A DNA stretch of 64,000 bases, taken from contig NZ_AWFZ01000061.1 in the NCBI RefSeq assembly GCF_000463155.2, positions 108,535 to 172,534 of the forward strand, in the 5' to 3' direction. The stretch's first letter is position 1. Each line of letters begins with the position of its first letter. A program made the position numbers and the translations under genes. Shown here piece after piece: positions 18,449-26,878 of this stretch. The notes under the pieces were generated by a model. That model was given only the letters and a program-made list of their open reading frames with translations. It was not told the origin of the DNA and did not search any database. The DNA comes from Siccibacter turicensis LMG 23730. GTDB lineage: Bacteria; Pseudomonadota; Gammaproteobacteria; Enterobacterales; Enterobacteriaceae.

Positions 18449-19138
18449 ATGAAATTTCCTGTAGAAGTCTTTATCGGGCGCGTACAGAAGTACGAAGGAA
18501 CCCGGCCAAGCGCCATCGCAAAACGCGAGGTGGAGGGTGAAGTGATGCTCACCGGGCTGGGGCTGGAGGGTGACGAGCAGGCCGAGAAGAAAATCCATGG
18601 CGGGCCGGATCGCGCGCTGTGTCACTATCCGCGCGAGCACTATCTCTACTGGGCCCAGGCGTGCCCCGAGCAGGCCGATCGCTTCGTTCCCCCGGCGTTC
18701 GGCGAGAACCTTTCCAGCGTCGGGCTGGACGAGAAGAACGTGTTTATCGGCGATATTTTTCGCTGGGGCGATGCGCTGATTCAGGTGACGCAGCCGCGTT
18801 CGCCGTGCTTTAAGGTCAATTTCCACTTCGACATTGCCAACCTGGCGGCGCTGATGCAGCAGAGCGCGCGCACCGGCTGGCTCTACCGGGTGATCAACGA
18901 CGGGGCGGTATCCCGCGACGTGCCGCTGGAGCTGGCGTCACGCCTGAGCGACGTCAGCGTTCATGACGCTGCGGCGATCGCCTGGCACCAGCCGTTCGAC
19001 GACGAGCAGTATCATCGCCTGTTGAGTGCGCCGGGGCTGTCGGTAAGCTGGACGCGCACCATGCAGAAGCGCCGCGACTCACACAAAATTGAGAGCTTTT
19101 CGCGCCGGCTGTGGGGCAACAAGCCCGCGGTGAAATAA
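18449..19138 (+). CDS. yiiM: MOSC-domain protein YiiM
   Basis: A 229-residue protein similar to YiiM (224 residues): FPVEVFIGRVQKYEGTRPSAI at the start, the MOSC core HGGPDRALCHYPREHY and GENLSSVG, and the conserved Cys in QPRSPCFKVNFHF. YiiM proteins use molybdenum cofactor to reduce N-hydroxylated base analogues such as 6-hydroxylaminopurine. It sits near sodA as in E. coli. ATG 18449 follows AAGGAG; the frame extends 10 codons upstream without a better start. Confidence 0.92.
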   Translation: MKFPVEVFIGRVQKYEGTRPSAIAKREVEGEVMLTGLGLEGDEQAEKKIHGGPDRALCHYPREHYLYWAQACPEQADRFVPPAFGENLSSVGLDEKNVFIGDIFRWGDALIQVTQPRSPCFKVNFHFDIANLAALMQQSARTGWLYRVINDGAVSRDVPLELASRLSDVSVHDAAAIAWHQPFDDEQYHRLLSAPGLSVSWTRTMQKRRDSHKIESFSRRLWGNKPAVK

Positions 19139-19167
19139 GCCTGTCCGGCACGGGTGCCGAAACGTAA

Positions 19168-19196
19168 AACGCCTCCCTGCGGAGGCGTTCTGTTTT
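19168..19196. terminator. Bidirectional terminator between yiiM and the LacI regulator
   Basis: Perfect 9-bp stem AACGCCTCC/GGAGGCGTT with a CTGC loop, then CTGTTTT on the plus strand and an A-rich run (read as T on the minus strand) before the stem. Confidence 0.8.
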
Positions 19197-20148
19197 AGCG
19201 CTTGCGGATAGTGGGCGTGATCAAATCCCCGCGCAGCACGCTGGCTCCCAACACGCGCTGGGTTTTCTCAGTCAGCCAACTGACGATGCGTGCCGCCATG
19301 GCATCCATAGAATATTCAATCGCCGGAATGGCGGGAATGCCGGGCAGCTGTAACGATCCGGCGAGGCTGAACACCATGATGTCGCCCGGCACCGATTTGT
19401 TAAACGCCTGAAGCTGGGCAATCACCCGCTGGGCTTCCTGTTCATCGGCGACCAGCAGCGCGTTGAAATTCAGCGTGGCCGCACTGTTGAGCAGCTCCTG
19501 CAACGCCACGGACGAGCTGACGGAATCCATAAACACCAGGCTGCGATTAAACGGCAAAAAGTTGTTTTCCAGCGCCAGCTTATAGCCGTGCAGCACCCGT
19601 TCGGCGGAGCCGTTGGTGTCCGGATGGATAAGTGCAATCTGACGTCGCCCCTGGCTTATCAGGTAGTTACAGGCGGTTTCCGCGGCAAAGGCGTGGTCGA
19701 ACTGAATGCTGTTTGGCACATCGGTTTGTGCGCAGTCCACCAGAATAACGTTGTCGTGCGGCAGGTGCAGCGGGAAGCGGGCACCGATAATCAGCACGTC
19801 ATCGCACAGCCCGCAGGTCAGCTCGTCAAGCGCGCTCATGACTTCCGCCTGGGTGTTGGCGAAGCGCAGCAGCAGGTGTTTCTGATGCTGGCTCAGGTGC
19901 TTTTCCAGCGCGTACAGATAGCCGGTGGTCTGGTTGATATTTTCCTGTGCGCAGATAACGCCAATGCAGCCGGTGGACTGGCTAAGCAGGGATTGAGCAA
20001 TAACGTTAGGCCGATAGTTCAGTTCTTCGACTGCTTTCAGCACTGCCTGGCGACTGGCTTCCTTTACGCCGCGCGAACCACTCAACACCCGCGAAACCGT
20101 GGCTTTGGATACCCCAGCTAAACGTGATACATCGTTGATTGTTGACAT
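19195..20148 (-). CDS. LacI-family repressor of the adjacent PTS
   Basis: A 317-residue LacI/GalR protein. It has an N-terminal HTH (INDVSRLAGVSKATVSRVLSG) and hinge (YRPNVIAQSL), then a sugar-binding domain of the AscG/GalR type. ATG 20148 is chosen for its upstream AGGGG and because the HTH begins directly after it. It is divergent from the PTS genes at 20443, with two LacI-type palindromes in between, so it probably represses that operon and itself. The inducer is unknown. Confidence 0.85.
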   Translation of the reverse strand: MSTINDVSRLAGVSKATVSRVLSGSRGVKEASRQAVLKAVEELNYRPNVIAQSLLSQSTGCIGVICAQENINQTTGYLYALEKHLSQHQKHLLLRFANTQAEVMSALDELTCGLCDDVLIIGARFPLHLPHDNVILVDCAQTDVPNSIQFDHAFAAETACNYLISQGRRQIALIHPDTNGSAERVLHGYKLALENNFLPFNRSLVFMDSVSSSVALQELLNSAATLNFNALLVADEQEAQRVIAQLQAFNKSVPGDIMVFSLAGSLQLPGIPAIPAIEYSMDAMAARIVSWLTEKTQRVLGASVLRGDLITPTIRKR

Positions 20149-20245
20149 CTTTTTCCCCTGACAGGCCTGCATACGGCCTAAAAATTCTCCGGCGATATTC
20201 GGCTCATAAAATCGCCAGCCCAGTATACCGGGTTTCCCGTTTCTC

Positions 20246-20389
20246 TGGAAACCGATTTTCCATTTCACGCCGTTTGCAGCCTAAAACGCCAAAAAATCCG
20301 TGATGCAAATCTAAATAAAAAGCCTGATTTGGCGCAGATGTTGACGCGTATCCCACTTCTTATTTCACCGTATGGAAAACGGTTTCCGT
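20246..20389. promoter_or_regulatory. Two LacI-type operators in the divergent regulator/PTS region
   Basis: TGGAAACCGATTTTCCA (20246-20262) and ATGGAAAACGGTTTCCGT (20372-20389; 7 of 9 half-site positions symmetric) share the half-site TGGAAA(A/C)C. Centres are about 126 bp apart, which would allow DNA looping. The second lies about 55 bp before the PTS start and the first about 100 bp before the regulator start. Confidence 0.65.
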
Positions 20390-20442
20390 ATGATATCCAA
20401 TCAACGCCGCAATAACTATTTACATTTGAGGATGGATTGTCG

Positions 20443-20757
20443 ATGGTCAGGATCATGCTGTGTTGTTCGGCGGGAATGTCTACCAGTCTGCTGGTAAGGA
20501 AAATGCTCGACGCCGCCCAGGAACGGGAATTGCCGGTTGAGATTGACGCTTACGGCGTCGCGGAATTTGATACCCAGTTCCCGCGCTATCAGGTGGTCCT
20601 GCTCGGGCCGCAGGTGAAATACATGTTAAGCACGTTGTCAGAAAAGGCTGCCTCCCACGGCATTCCGGTCAGACCCATCGAACCGATGGATTACGGCATG
20701 CAGCGCGGGGATAAGGTACTGGACTTTGCTCTGTCGCTTATCGAAGCGGCGCACTAA
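20443..20757 (+). CDS. PTS lactose/cellobiose-family IIB component
   Basis: A 104-residue protein with the IIB phosphocysteine loop MLCCSAGMSTSLLVRKM, the second Cys (residue 8) being the phosphate acceptor, and the fold of ChbB/CelA (VVLLGPQVKYML, HGIPVRPIEPMDYG). It passes phosphate from IIA to the incoming sugar at IIC. ATG 20443 is preferred over a TTG two codons upstream. It is the first gene of the IIB-IIC-IIA-porin operon, with IIC starting 11 bp after it. Confidence 0.88.
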   Translation: MVRIMLCCSAGMSTSLLVRKMLDAAQERELPVEIDAYGVAEFDTQFPRYQVVLLGPQVKYMLSTLSEKAASHGIPVRPIEPMDYGMQRGDKVLDFALSLIEAAH

Positions 20758-20768
20758 AAGGTGTCCCT

Positions 20769-22094
20769 ATGAGTACGCTCTATCAGTCTATGGTTGCCGT
20801 TATCGAGCAAACCATTACCCCGCTGGCTGGTCGTCTTGGACAGCAGAAATACGTGATCGCCATCCGCGACGGTTTCACCGCCGCGCTGCCGTTCATGATC
20901 ATCGGGTCGTTTATGCTGGTGTTCATTTTTCCACCGTTTGCCGCCGACACCACCAACGGCTTCGCCCGCGGCTGGTTGACGTTCTCTGAGAACTATCGCG
21001 AACAGCTGATGCTGCCGTTTAACCTCAGCATGGGCGTGATGACGTTCTTTATCTCCGTCGGGATTGGCGCAAGCCTCGGACGGCAGTTCCAGCTTGACCC
21101 GGTAATGGCCGGCCTGCTGGCGTTTATGGCCTTTCTGCTGGTGGCGGCGCCCTATGCGGATGGCAAAATCTCTACCCAATATCTCTCCGGGCAGGGCATC
21201 TTTACCGCGCTGATCACCGCGATCTACTCCACCCGGGTATACGCCTGGCTGAAGCAGCACAAGGTGACCATCCGTCTGCCGAAGGAAGTGCCCACCGGCG
21301 TGGCGCGCTCGTTTGAGATCCTGATTCCGGTGATGGTGGTGATCGGTACGCTGCACCCGCTTAACCTGTTTATTGAAGCGCAAACCGGCATGATTTTACC
21401 GCAGGCGATCATGCACCTGCTGGAGCCGCTGGTATCGGCCTCCGACTCCCTGCCGGCTATCCTGCTCTCCGTGCTGCTGTGCCAGATTTTCTGGTTCGCC
21501 GGCATCCACGGCTCACTGATTGTCACCGGCATCATGAACCCGTTCTGGATGGCGAACCTGTCAGCAAACCAGGCGGCGCTGGCGGCAGGCGCGGCACTGC
21601 CGCACGTCTATCTCCAGGGCTTCTGGGATCACTACCTGCTGATTGGCGGGGTTGGCTGTACGCTGCCGCTGGCGTTCCTGCTGCTGCGCAGCCGCGTGAC
21701 CCATCTGCGGACCATCGGGAAAATGGGTATCGTGCCGAGCTTCTTTAATATCAACGAACCGATTCTGTTTGGCGCACCCATCATCATGAACCCGATGCTG
21801 TTTATCCCGTTCGTTTGCGTTCCGCTGGTGAACGCGTGCCTCGCCTACGGTGCGACGCGGCTCGGCTGGCTGTCTCAGGTGGTCTCCCTGACGCCGTGGA
21901 CCACGCCGGCGCCAATCGGTGCCTCCTGGGCGGCGAACTGGGCGCTCAGTCCGTTGGTGATGTGCCTGGTGTGCATGGTGATGTCGGCGCTGATGTATCT
22001 GCCGTTCCTGCGTGCCTATGAACGTTCCCTGTTAAAAACCGAAGAGCAAAAAGCGCAAAGCACCGCGCCGCTGGCCCAGCCAGTCAGTTCGTAA
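20769..22094 (+). CDS. PTS lactose/cellobiose-family IIC permease
   Basis: A 441-residue integral membrane IIC of the ChbC/CelB type. Family features are YVIAIRDGFTAALPFMIIGSF in the first helix region, WFAGIHGS in the middle, and FNINEPILFGAPIIMNP, the substrate-site loop. It translocates and phosphorylates a disaccharide or beta-glucoside. An AAAGG precedes ATG 20769. The sugar is not predictable from sequence; cellobiose, chitobiose or aryl-beta-glucosides are family substrates. Confidence 0.9.
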   Translation: MSTLYQSMVAVIEQTITPLAGRLGQQKYVIAIRDGFTAALPFMIIGSFMLVFIFPPFAADTTNGFARGWLTFSENYREQLMLPFNLSMGVMTFFISVGIGASLGRQFQLDPVMAGLLAFMAFLLVAAPYADGKISTQYLSGQGIFTALITAIYSTRVYAWLKQHKVTIRLPKEVPTGVARSFEILIPVMVVIGTLHPLNLFIEAQTGMILPQAIMHLLEPLVSASDSLPAILLSVLLCQIFWFAGIHGSLIVTGIMNPFWMANLSANQAALAAGAALPHVYLQGFWDHYLLIGGVGCTLPLAFLLLRSRVTHLRTIGKMGIVPSFFNINEPILFGAPIIMNPMLFIPFVCVPLVNACLAYGATRLGWLSQVVSLTPWTTPAPIGASWAANWALSPLVMCLVCMVMSALMYLPFLRAYERSLLKTEEQKAQSTAPLAQPVSS

Positions 22095-22169
22095 TCATTA
22101 TTGCCCCGCAGCGTCGGATATCTATTGCCGACGCTACGGATCGTCACGCCTTAAAAACGGGTATTCCCC

Positions 22170-22472
22170 ATGATTGAATTAGAAGAAGCCGTAATGGAAA
22201 TTATCGTTAATGCCGGTCAGTCACGCAGCTTGTGTTTTGAAGCGCTGCGGGCGGCGCGTCAGGGAGAAATAGAGGAAGCGAAAAACCTGCTGCGAGAAGC
22301 GGACGGTTATTCGCGCCGGGCGCACCATATCCAGACCAAACTGATCGAGCAGGACGCCGGCGAGGCGCGGCAACCGATGACGCTGATTATGGTGCATGCT
22401 CAGGATCACCTTATGAACTCGCTGCTGGCGCGTGAATTATCCGAAGAGATTATTCAGCTCTACCAGCGTTAA
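22170..22472 (+). CDS. PTS lactose/cellobiose-family IIA component
   Basis: A 100-residue all-helical IIA of the lactose family. It carries the phosphohistidine motif MVHAQDHLMNSLLA (His76, with His80 nearby) and the usual N-terminal NAGQSRSLCFEAL. It accepts phosphate from HPr and passes it to IIB. The gene lies 75 bp after IIC. The ribosome-binding site before ATG 22170 is weak; an internal ATG at 22194 follows GAAGAAG and cannot be excluded. Confidence 0.88.
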   Translation: MIELEEAVMEIIVNAGQSRSLCFEALRAARQGEIEEAKNLLREADGYSRRAHHIQTKLIEQDAGEARQPMTLIMVHAQDHLMNSLLARELSEEIIQLYQR

Positions 22473-22621
22473 TGAATAAATAAAATAACGGAGAACCCGC
22501 AACGAAAATATAAGTGTCGCTCTGTACCCAATAAACAATGACATGGTGGTAGCGCAATTATTCCGTGAAATCCGGACGGGATGATTATTGTCTGAAAATA
22601 AAATACTACATCGAGACAAAC

Positions 22622-24001
22622 ATGAAATTACAGAAACAACTTCCAGTGGCGCTGGCGGTCATGGCTGCGCTGTGCTCAGGAAATGCCGTCGCACAAGAAT
22701 TTACCCAGGAACAGATTGACGCCATTGTCGCCAAAGCGGTGGATAAAGCCCTCGCCGAGCGGCAGGAAAAAATCGACGCCGCCATCGCGAAAAAAGCCGA
22801 TGTGATCAACGAGCCGGAAAGCCCGGCGCAGTCCCCCGATATGGCGATCCCGTTTGGCGTGAAGTTCTCGGGCTACGCCCGCTACGGCGCGCAGTTCCAG
22901 GCCGGCGATCAGAAGTTTGTCGGCGTGGACGGGTCGTATAACGGCTCCTCGGCCATTGGTCGCCTCGGTAACGAAGGCAACGGCGGCGAATTCCAGCTTT
23001 CTAAAGCGTTCAAGGGCGATAACGGCGCAATCTGGGACGTTAACGTCATGATCGACCACTGGGGCGATGAGGTGAACCTCAAAAAAGCCTATGCCGGTGT
23101 GACCAACATTCTTGAATCCAACCCGAACGCCTACCTCTGGGCAGGCCGCGACTTCCACCAGCGTCCGCAGCAGGGCATCAACGACTACTTCTGGATGAAC
23201 CATGACGGCCAGGGCGGCGGGGTGAAAAACTTCGACATTGGCGGCGTGCAGTTTGACGTAGCGGCCGTAGCGGCAGTGGAATCCTGTAGCCCGGAGATCA
23301 TGAACGACGAGGGTAACCCGTCGCGCATCACCTGTACCGGCGGTTCCGGCACCGGCGATAAGGGCAACTACGCCATCACCTCAAAAGTGCACGGCATGAA
23401 GGTTGGCCCGTTGGATCTGGAGCTGTACGCCAACTACGGCTTTGATTCAAAAGCGGTGGAGAGCGACGATCGCCTCAAGGCCTGGCAGGGCGGGGTGGTG
23501 CTGAGTCATACCGGTGACAACGGCGTGAACAAGCTGATCGCCCGCTACTCCGACAACTCGGACAACAGCGTTTACAACAAAACCGACGATCTGAAGACCA
23601 TCTACGCCAGCTTTGAAGGGCTGCACAGATTCACCCAGCAGGCCCAGGTGGAGTATCTGCTCGCGTGGCATGACTATTCCAACGACTCGGACAACCGCGA
23701 CGACCGCCGCAACTACAATGCGATTGTCCGTCCCATGTACTGGTGGAACGATGTGCACTCCACCTGGCTTGAAGCGGGCTGGCAGCGCGTTGACTACGAT
23801 CAGGGCGGCGACAACCACGGCTGGAAGCTGACCCTGTCCCAGAACATCTCCATCGCCATGGGGCCGGAATTCCGTCCGATGCTGCGCTTCTACGTCACAG
23901 GTGGTGAAGTGGACAACGAGCGCACCGCACGCGTAAACGGCACCAACGACGAAACGCTGGATTCGTTCAACGTCGGCGCGATGTGGGAAGCCTGGTTCTA
24001 G
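22622..24001 (+). CDS. LamB/ScrY/BglH-type carbohydrate porin
   Basis: A 459-residue outer-membrane protein with signal peptide MKLQKQLPVALAVMAALCSG...A (cleavage near residue 23). A coiled-coil-like stretch rich in Ala/Lys/Glu (residues ~30-60) resembles the N-terminal extension of ScrY. The LamB-type barrel begins FGVKFSGYARYGAQFQ and ends in a terminal aromatic (WEAWF). It should form a trimeric sugar channel for the PTS substrate. It is the last gene of the PTS cluster, 149 bp after IIA, followed by two hairpins. Confidence 0.87.
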   Translation: MKLQKQLPVALAVMAALCSGNAVAQEFTQEQIDAIVAKAVDKALAERQEKIDAAIAKKADVINEPESPAQSPDMAIPFGVKFSGYARYGAQFQAGDQKFVGVDGSYNGSSAIGRLGNEGNGGEFQLSKAFKGDNGAIWDVNVMIDHWGDEVNLKKAYAGVTNILESNPNAYLWAGRDFHQRPQQGINDYFWMNHDGQGGGVKNFDIGGVQFDVAAVAAVESCSPEIMNDEGNPSRITCTGGSGTGDKGNYAITSKVHGMKVGPLDLELYANYGFDSKAVESDDRLKAWQGGVVLSHTGDNGVNKLIARYSDNSDNSVYNKTDDLKTIYASFEGLHRFTQQAQVEYLLAWHDYSNDSDNRDDRRNYNAIVRPMYWWNDVHSTWLEAGWQRVDYDQGGDNHGWKLTLSQNISIAMGPEFRPMLRFYVTGGEVDNERTARVNGTNDETLDSFNVGAMWEAWF

Positions 24002-24014
24002 TCATCAGCCCGAC

Positions 24015-24074
24015 TGCCCGGCAAAGCCTGCCGGGCACGCTACGTCTTACCGGGAGTGGCCTCGCGCCACTCCC
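24015..24074 (+). repeat. Two adjacent hairpins after the porin gene (REP/terminator-like)
   Basis: Stem TGCCCGGC/GCCGGGCA (24015-24037) and stem GGGAGTGGC/GCCACTCCC (24052-24074). Neither has a clear T tract. They probably protect or attenuate the PTS-porin transcript. The first resembles REP elements. Confidence 0.5.
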
Positions 24075-24230
24075 CCCACGTTATCCTCCTGGGCATATGC
24101 CCTTTCATGCGAATTTTCGCGACCGCAGCGCGGGTCCGCTGGCTCGTCAGCCTTTTGCGAGCCAGCTTTTTCGGTTTATGCCCCCAACCCCAGGGGAAAT
24201 TGCTTGCTATTTAAACAGGCAAATCCTATC

Positions 24231-24262
24231 TTCACCTCAATTTAACGTCATTTTGAGGTGAA
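24231..24262 (+). promoter_or_regulatory. Perfect inverted repeat covering the Fic ribosome-binding site
   Basis: Arms TTCACCTCAA (24231-24240) and TTGAGGTGAA (24253-24262) are exact 10-bp complements separated by 12 bases. The GAGGTG ribosome-binding site lies inside the second arm and the GTG start at 24265 follows two bases later. As RNA it would hide the ribosome-binding site; as DNA it is a dyad suitable for the protein's own winged-helix domain. Confidence 0.7.
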
Positions 24263-24264
24263 CC

Positions 24265-25635
24265 GTGCGCGTATCCTCCCCGCCTGAGCTTGATATCTCG
24301 ACCGCCTGGAATGAAGCATTATTGATGGAGTATTTAGAGAATATTCGCTTCCGAGGCTGGACTTACCTGCACTATGACCAGTTAAAACGCCGTTATCAGG
24401 ATCAGGCGAAAGTTAACGCGCTCTGGTCCGCGATGAAGCTGTCTCGTTTCCTTTCATGCATGTATTTAAACCCCCTGGAGTGCGAGAAAGATGATGGCGT
24501 TATTCACGTTAATACGACGGCCACGATCCAGAAATCATGTTCAATGGTCGATCGCCTGACGTCATCGGCAGCGGAAACGGAACGCTATGAAAAATTCGAT
24601 GCCGCTGACTATTTAATGGATGAGTTACGGCTGGCGGAATCTATCGCATCAAGCCAGCTCGAAGGCGCCGCGACAACCAGTCGGGTCGCGCTGGAGATGC
24701 TGAAAGTGGGGCGTAAGCCGCGCGATGAAGGCGAGAAAATGATCATGGGCAACTGGCGCATGATGAAGTATGTGTCGGAGCGTGGGGATGAGCCTTTCGA
24801 TACAAACGAGCTGTTGAACATGCATCGCGTCGCCATTGAAGGCATTGATGACGAAAAATATTCTCCGGGAGAACTCAGGGGCGCCGCAGATGCCGTCGTG
24901 GTGGCTGACCTCGAAGGAAATGTTATTCATACGCCTCCTGCCGCAGAAGCGCTGCCCGAGACATTACAGAAACTGTGTGAGTTTATTAATATTCCGCATG
25001 AGCAAGCAGAGGATGAAAAATATCTTCATCCTCTGGTTAAAGCCTGCATTATTCATTTCATGATTGGCTATCTGCATCCCTTTAAAGACGGCAACGGGCG
25101 TACCGCACGGGCGCTTTTTTACTGGTATATGCTGAAATGCGGCTATACCGCGTTCCGCTATATCTCCGTCTCTAAGCTGTTAAAAAACGCGCCGGCGAAA
25201 TATGTACGCGCCTATTTGTATTCTGAAACGGATGGCATGGATTTAACTTATTTTGTTAATTACCAATGCGATATCGTCTCCCGCGCCGTCACTGAATATA
25301 TTGATTATATTAAAGAGATAATCACCACCCGCACCGAGCTTCGCCAGTGGCTTTACGATTCCGGAATTTTTAACAAGATAAACAGTCGCCAGCGTGATGT
25401 AGCGACTATCGCCATTAACCAGCCTGGCGTGCTGTTTACCGCCATGGAGGTCTCAACACGCATGGGCGTGTCTGAAAACACGGCGCGTGACGATTTGAAA
25501 AAGCTCACCGCGCTGGGGCTGATGCGGGCCATGAAAGAGGGCAAAGGGAACGTGTATCTTTCGCCAAAAAGCCTGCACGAACTCAAAAAATGGCACGGTA
25601 AAACAGCAAACCCGCCCTCTGCGCAGGACTGGTAA
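24265..25635 (+). CDS. Fic-family protein (AMP transferase) with C-terminal winged helix
   Basis: A 456-residue class II Fic protein. The inhibitory helix motif SSQLEG (residues 129-134, S/T-x-x-x-E-G) precedes the catalytic HPFKDGNGRTAR (271-282). An N-terminal Fic_N-like region (~30-100) comes before them, and residues ~385-432 form a winged-helix domain (FTAMEVSTRMGVSENTARDDLKKL). Class II Fic enzymes transfer AMP from ATP to target hydroxyls and are self-inhibited by the Glu. The start is GTG 24265 after GAGGTG. The gene is visibly AT-richer than its neighbours, suggesting acquisition. The target is unknown; no partner antitoxin gene is adjacent. Confidence 0.9.
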   Translation: MRVSSPPELDISTAWNEALLMEYLENIRFRGWTYLHYDQLKRRYQDQAKVNALWSAMKLSRFLSCMYLNPLECEKDDGVIHVNTTATIQKSCSMVDRLTSSAAETERYEKFDAADYLMDELRLAESIASSQLEGAATTSRVALEMLKVGRKPRDEGEKMIMGNWRMMKYVSERGDEPFDTNELLNMHRVAIEGIDDEKYSPGELRGAADAVVVADLEGNVIHTPPAAEALPETLQKLCEFINIPHEQAEDEKYLHPLVKACIIHFMIGYLHPFKDGNGRTARALFYWYMLKCGYTAFRYISVSKLLKNAPAKYVRAYLYSETDGMDLTYFVNYQCDIVSRAVTEYIDYIKEIITTRTELRQWLYDSGIFNKINSRQRDVATIAINQPGVLFTAMEVSTRMGVSENTARDDLKKLTALGLMRAMKEGKGNVYLSPKSLHELKKWHGKTANPPSAQDW

Positions 25636-25660
25636 CTATCCCGGCGGTGACCGCAGGTAT

Positions 25661-25692
25661 TAAGGGCAGGTAAGGCTGCGCACCTGCCCTTA
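25661..25692. terminator. Hairpin between convergent fic and lldD
   Basis: Perfect 11-bp stem TAAGGGCAGGT/ACCTGCCCTTA with a 10-base loop. There is no T tract on either side, so it may act as an mRNA 3' stabiliser rather than a classical terminator. Confidence 0.5.
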
Positions 25693-25696
25693 CAGG

Positions 25697-26878
25697 CTAC
25701 GCGCTTGCCGCCGGCAGCGAGGCCAGTACCGAGGTGAATTCCGGGTCGGGCACCAGCGAGTCGCGGGAGATCGCCTGAATGGATTTTGCACCGGTCAGCG
25801 TCATCGCGACCCGCATCTCTTTTTCAATCAGATTAAGCAGGTTTGCCACGCCCGCGCGACCATGGGTTGCCAGCGCGTAGAGATAAGCCCGGCCCAGCAG
25901 CACGGTGTCGGCGCCGAGGGCAATCATGCGCACCACGTCCAGGCCGCTGCGGATGCCGCTGTCGGCAAGAATAGCGATATCGCCCTTCACCGCATCGGCA
26001 ATCGCCGGCAGCGCGCGCGCCGATGAGAGCACGCCGTCGAGCTGGCGGCCCCCGTGGTTGGAGACCACAATGCCGTCGGCACCGAAGCGCACCGCGTCGC
26101 GGGCATCTTCCGGATCGAGGATCCCCTTGATCACCATCGGGCCATCCCAGAATTCGCGGATCCACTCCAGGTCCTTCCACGAGATAGACGGATCGAAGTT
26201 ATTCCCCAGCCAGCCGATGTAATCTTCAAGCCCGGTGGGCTTGCCGAGATAGGTTGAGATGTTGCCCAGATCGTGAGGGCGTCCGTTCACGCCCACGTCC
26301 CACGCCCACTGCGGATGCGTCACCGCCTGCCAGTAGCGGCGCAGCGCGGCGTTCGCCCCACTCATGCCGGAGTGCGCGTCCCGATAGCGGGCGCCCGGCG
26401 TCGGCATGTCCACGGTAAATACCAGCGTGGAACACCCCGCCGCTTTGGCGCGCTCCAGCGCGTTACGCATAAAGCCGCGATCGCGCAGCACGTAGAGCTG
26501 GAACCACATCGGGCGATTGATGGTCGGGGCGACCTCTTCAATCGGGCACACCGATACGGTGGAGAGGGTAAACGGAATGCCTTTATCCGCCGCCGCGCCC
26601 GCCGCCTGCACTTCGCCGCGCCGGGCGTACATCCCGCACAGCCCGACCGGGGCCAACGCCACCGGCATAGACAGCGTTTCATTGAACAGCGTGGTTTCCA
26701 GGCTGAGGTCCGCCATGTTCTTCAGAATGCGCTGGCGCAGCGCCACCTGGGCCAGGTCCTCGACGTTGCGGCGCAGGGTATATTCCGCATAGGCGCCCCC
26801 GTCGATGTAATGAAATAAAAACGGCGGCAGGATGCGCTGCGCTGCCGCGCGATAGTCGCTCGCGGCGGAAATAATCAT
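25697..26878 (-). CDS. lldD: L-lactate dehydrogenase (quinone)
   Basis: A 393-residue FMN enzyme of the alpha-hydroxyacid oxidase family, starting [20 protein letters not shown] as in E. coli LldD (396). The active-site His/Gly signature [10 protein letters not shown] and FMN motif [15 protein letters not shown] are intact. It is membrane-associated and oxidises L-lactate to pyruvate, feeding electrons to quinone. It is the third gene of lldPRD; the start overlaps the lldR stop by four bases. Confidence 0.97.
   Translation of the reverse strand: MIISAASDYRAAAQRILPPFLFHYIDGGAYAEYTLRRNVEDLAQVALRQRILKNMADLSLETTLFNETLSMPVALAPVGLCGMYARRGEVQAAGAAADKGIPFTLSTVSVCPIEEVAPTINRPMWFQLYVLRDRGFMRNALERAKAAGCSTLVFTVDMPTPGARYRDAHSGMSGANAALRRYWQAVTHPQWAWDVGVNGRPHDLGNISTYLGKPTGLEDYIGWLGNNFDPSISWKDLEWIREFWDGPMVIKGILDPEDARDAVRFGADGIVVSNHGGRQLDGVLSSARALPAIADAVKGDIAILADSGIRSGLDVVRMIALGADTVLLGRAYLYALATHGRAGVANLLNLIEKEMRVAMTLTGAKSIQAISRDSLVPDPEFTSVLASLPAASA

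Noticed and set aside
24002-24230. Possible small gene between the porin and fic
   Set aside because: Only hairpins and AT-rich leader sequence are seen; the frame from 23983 overlaps the porin end and has no support.
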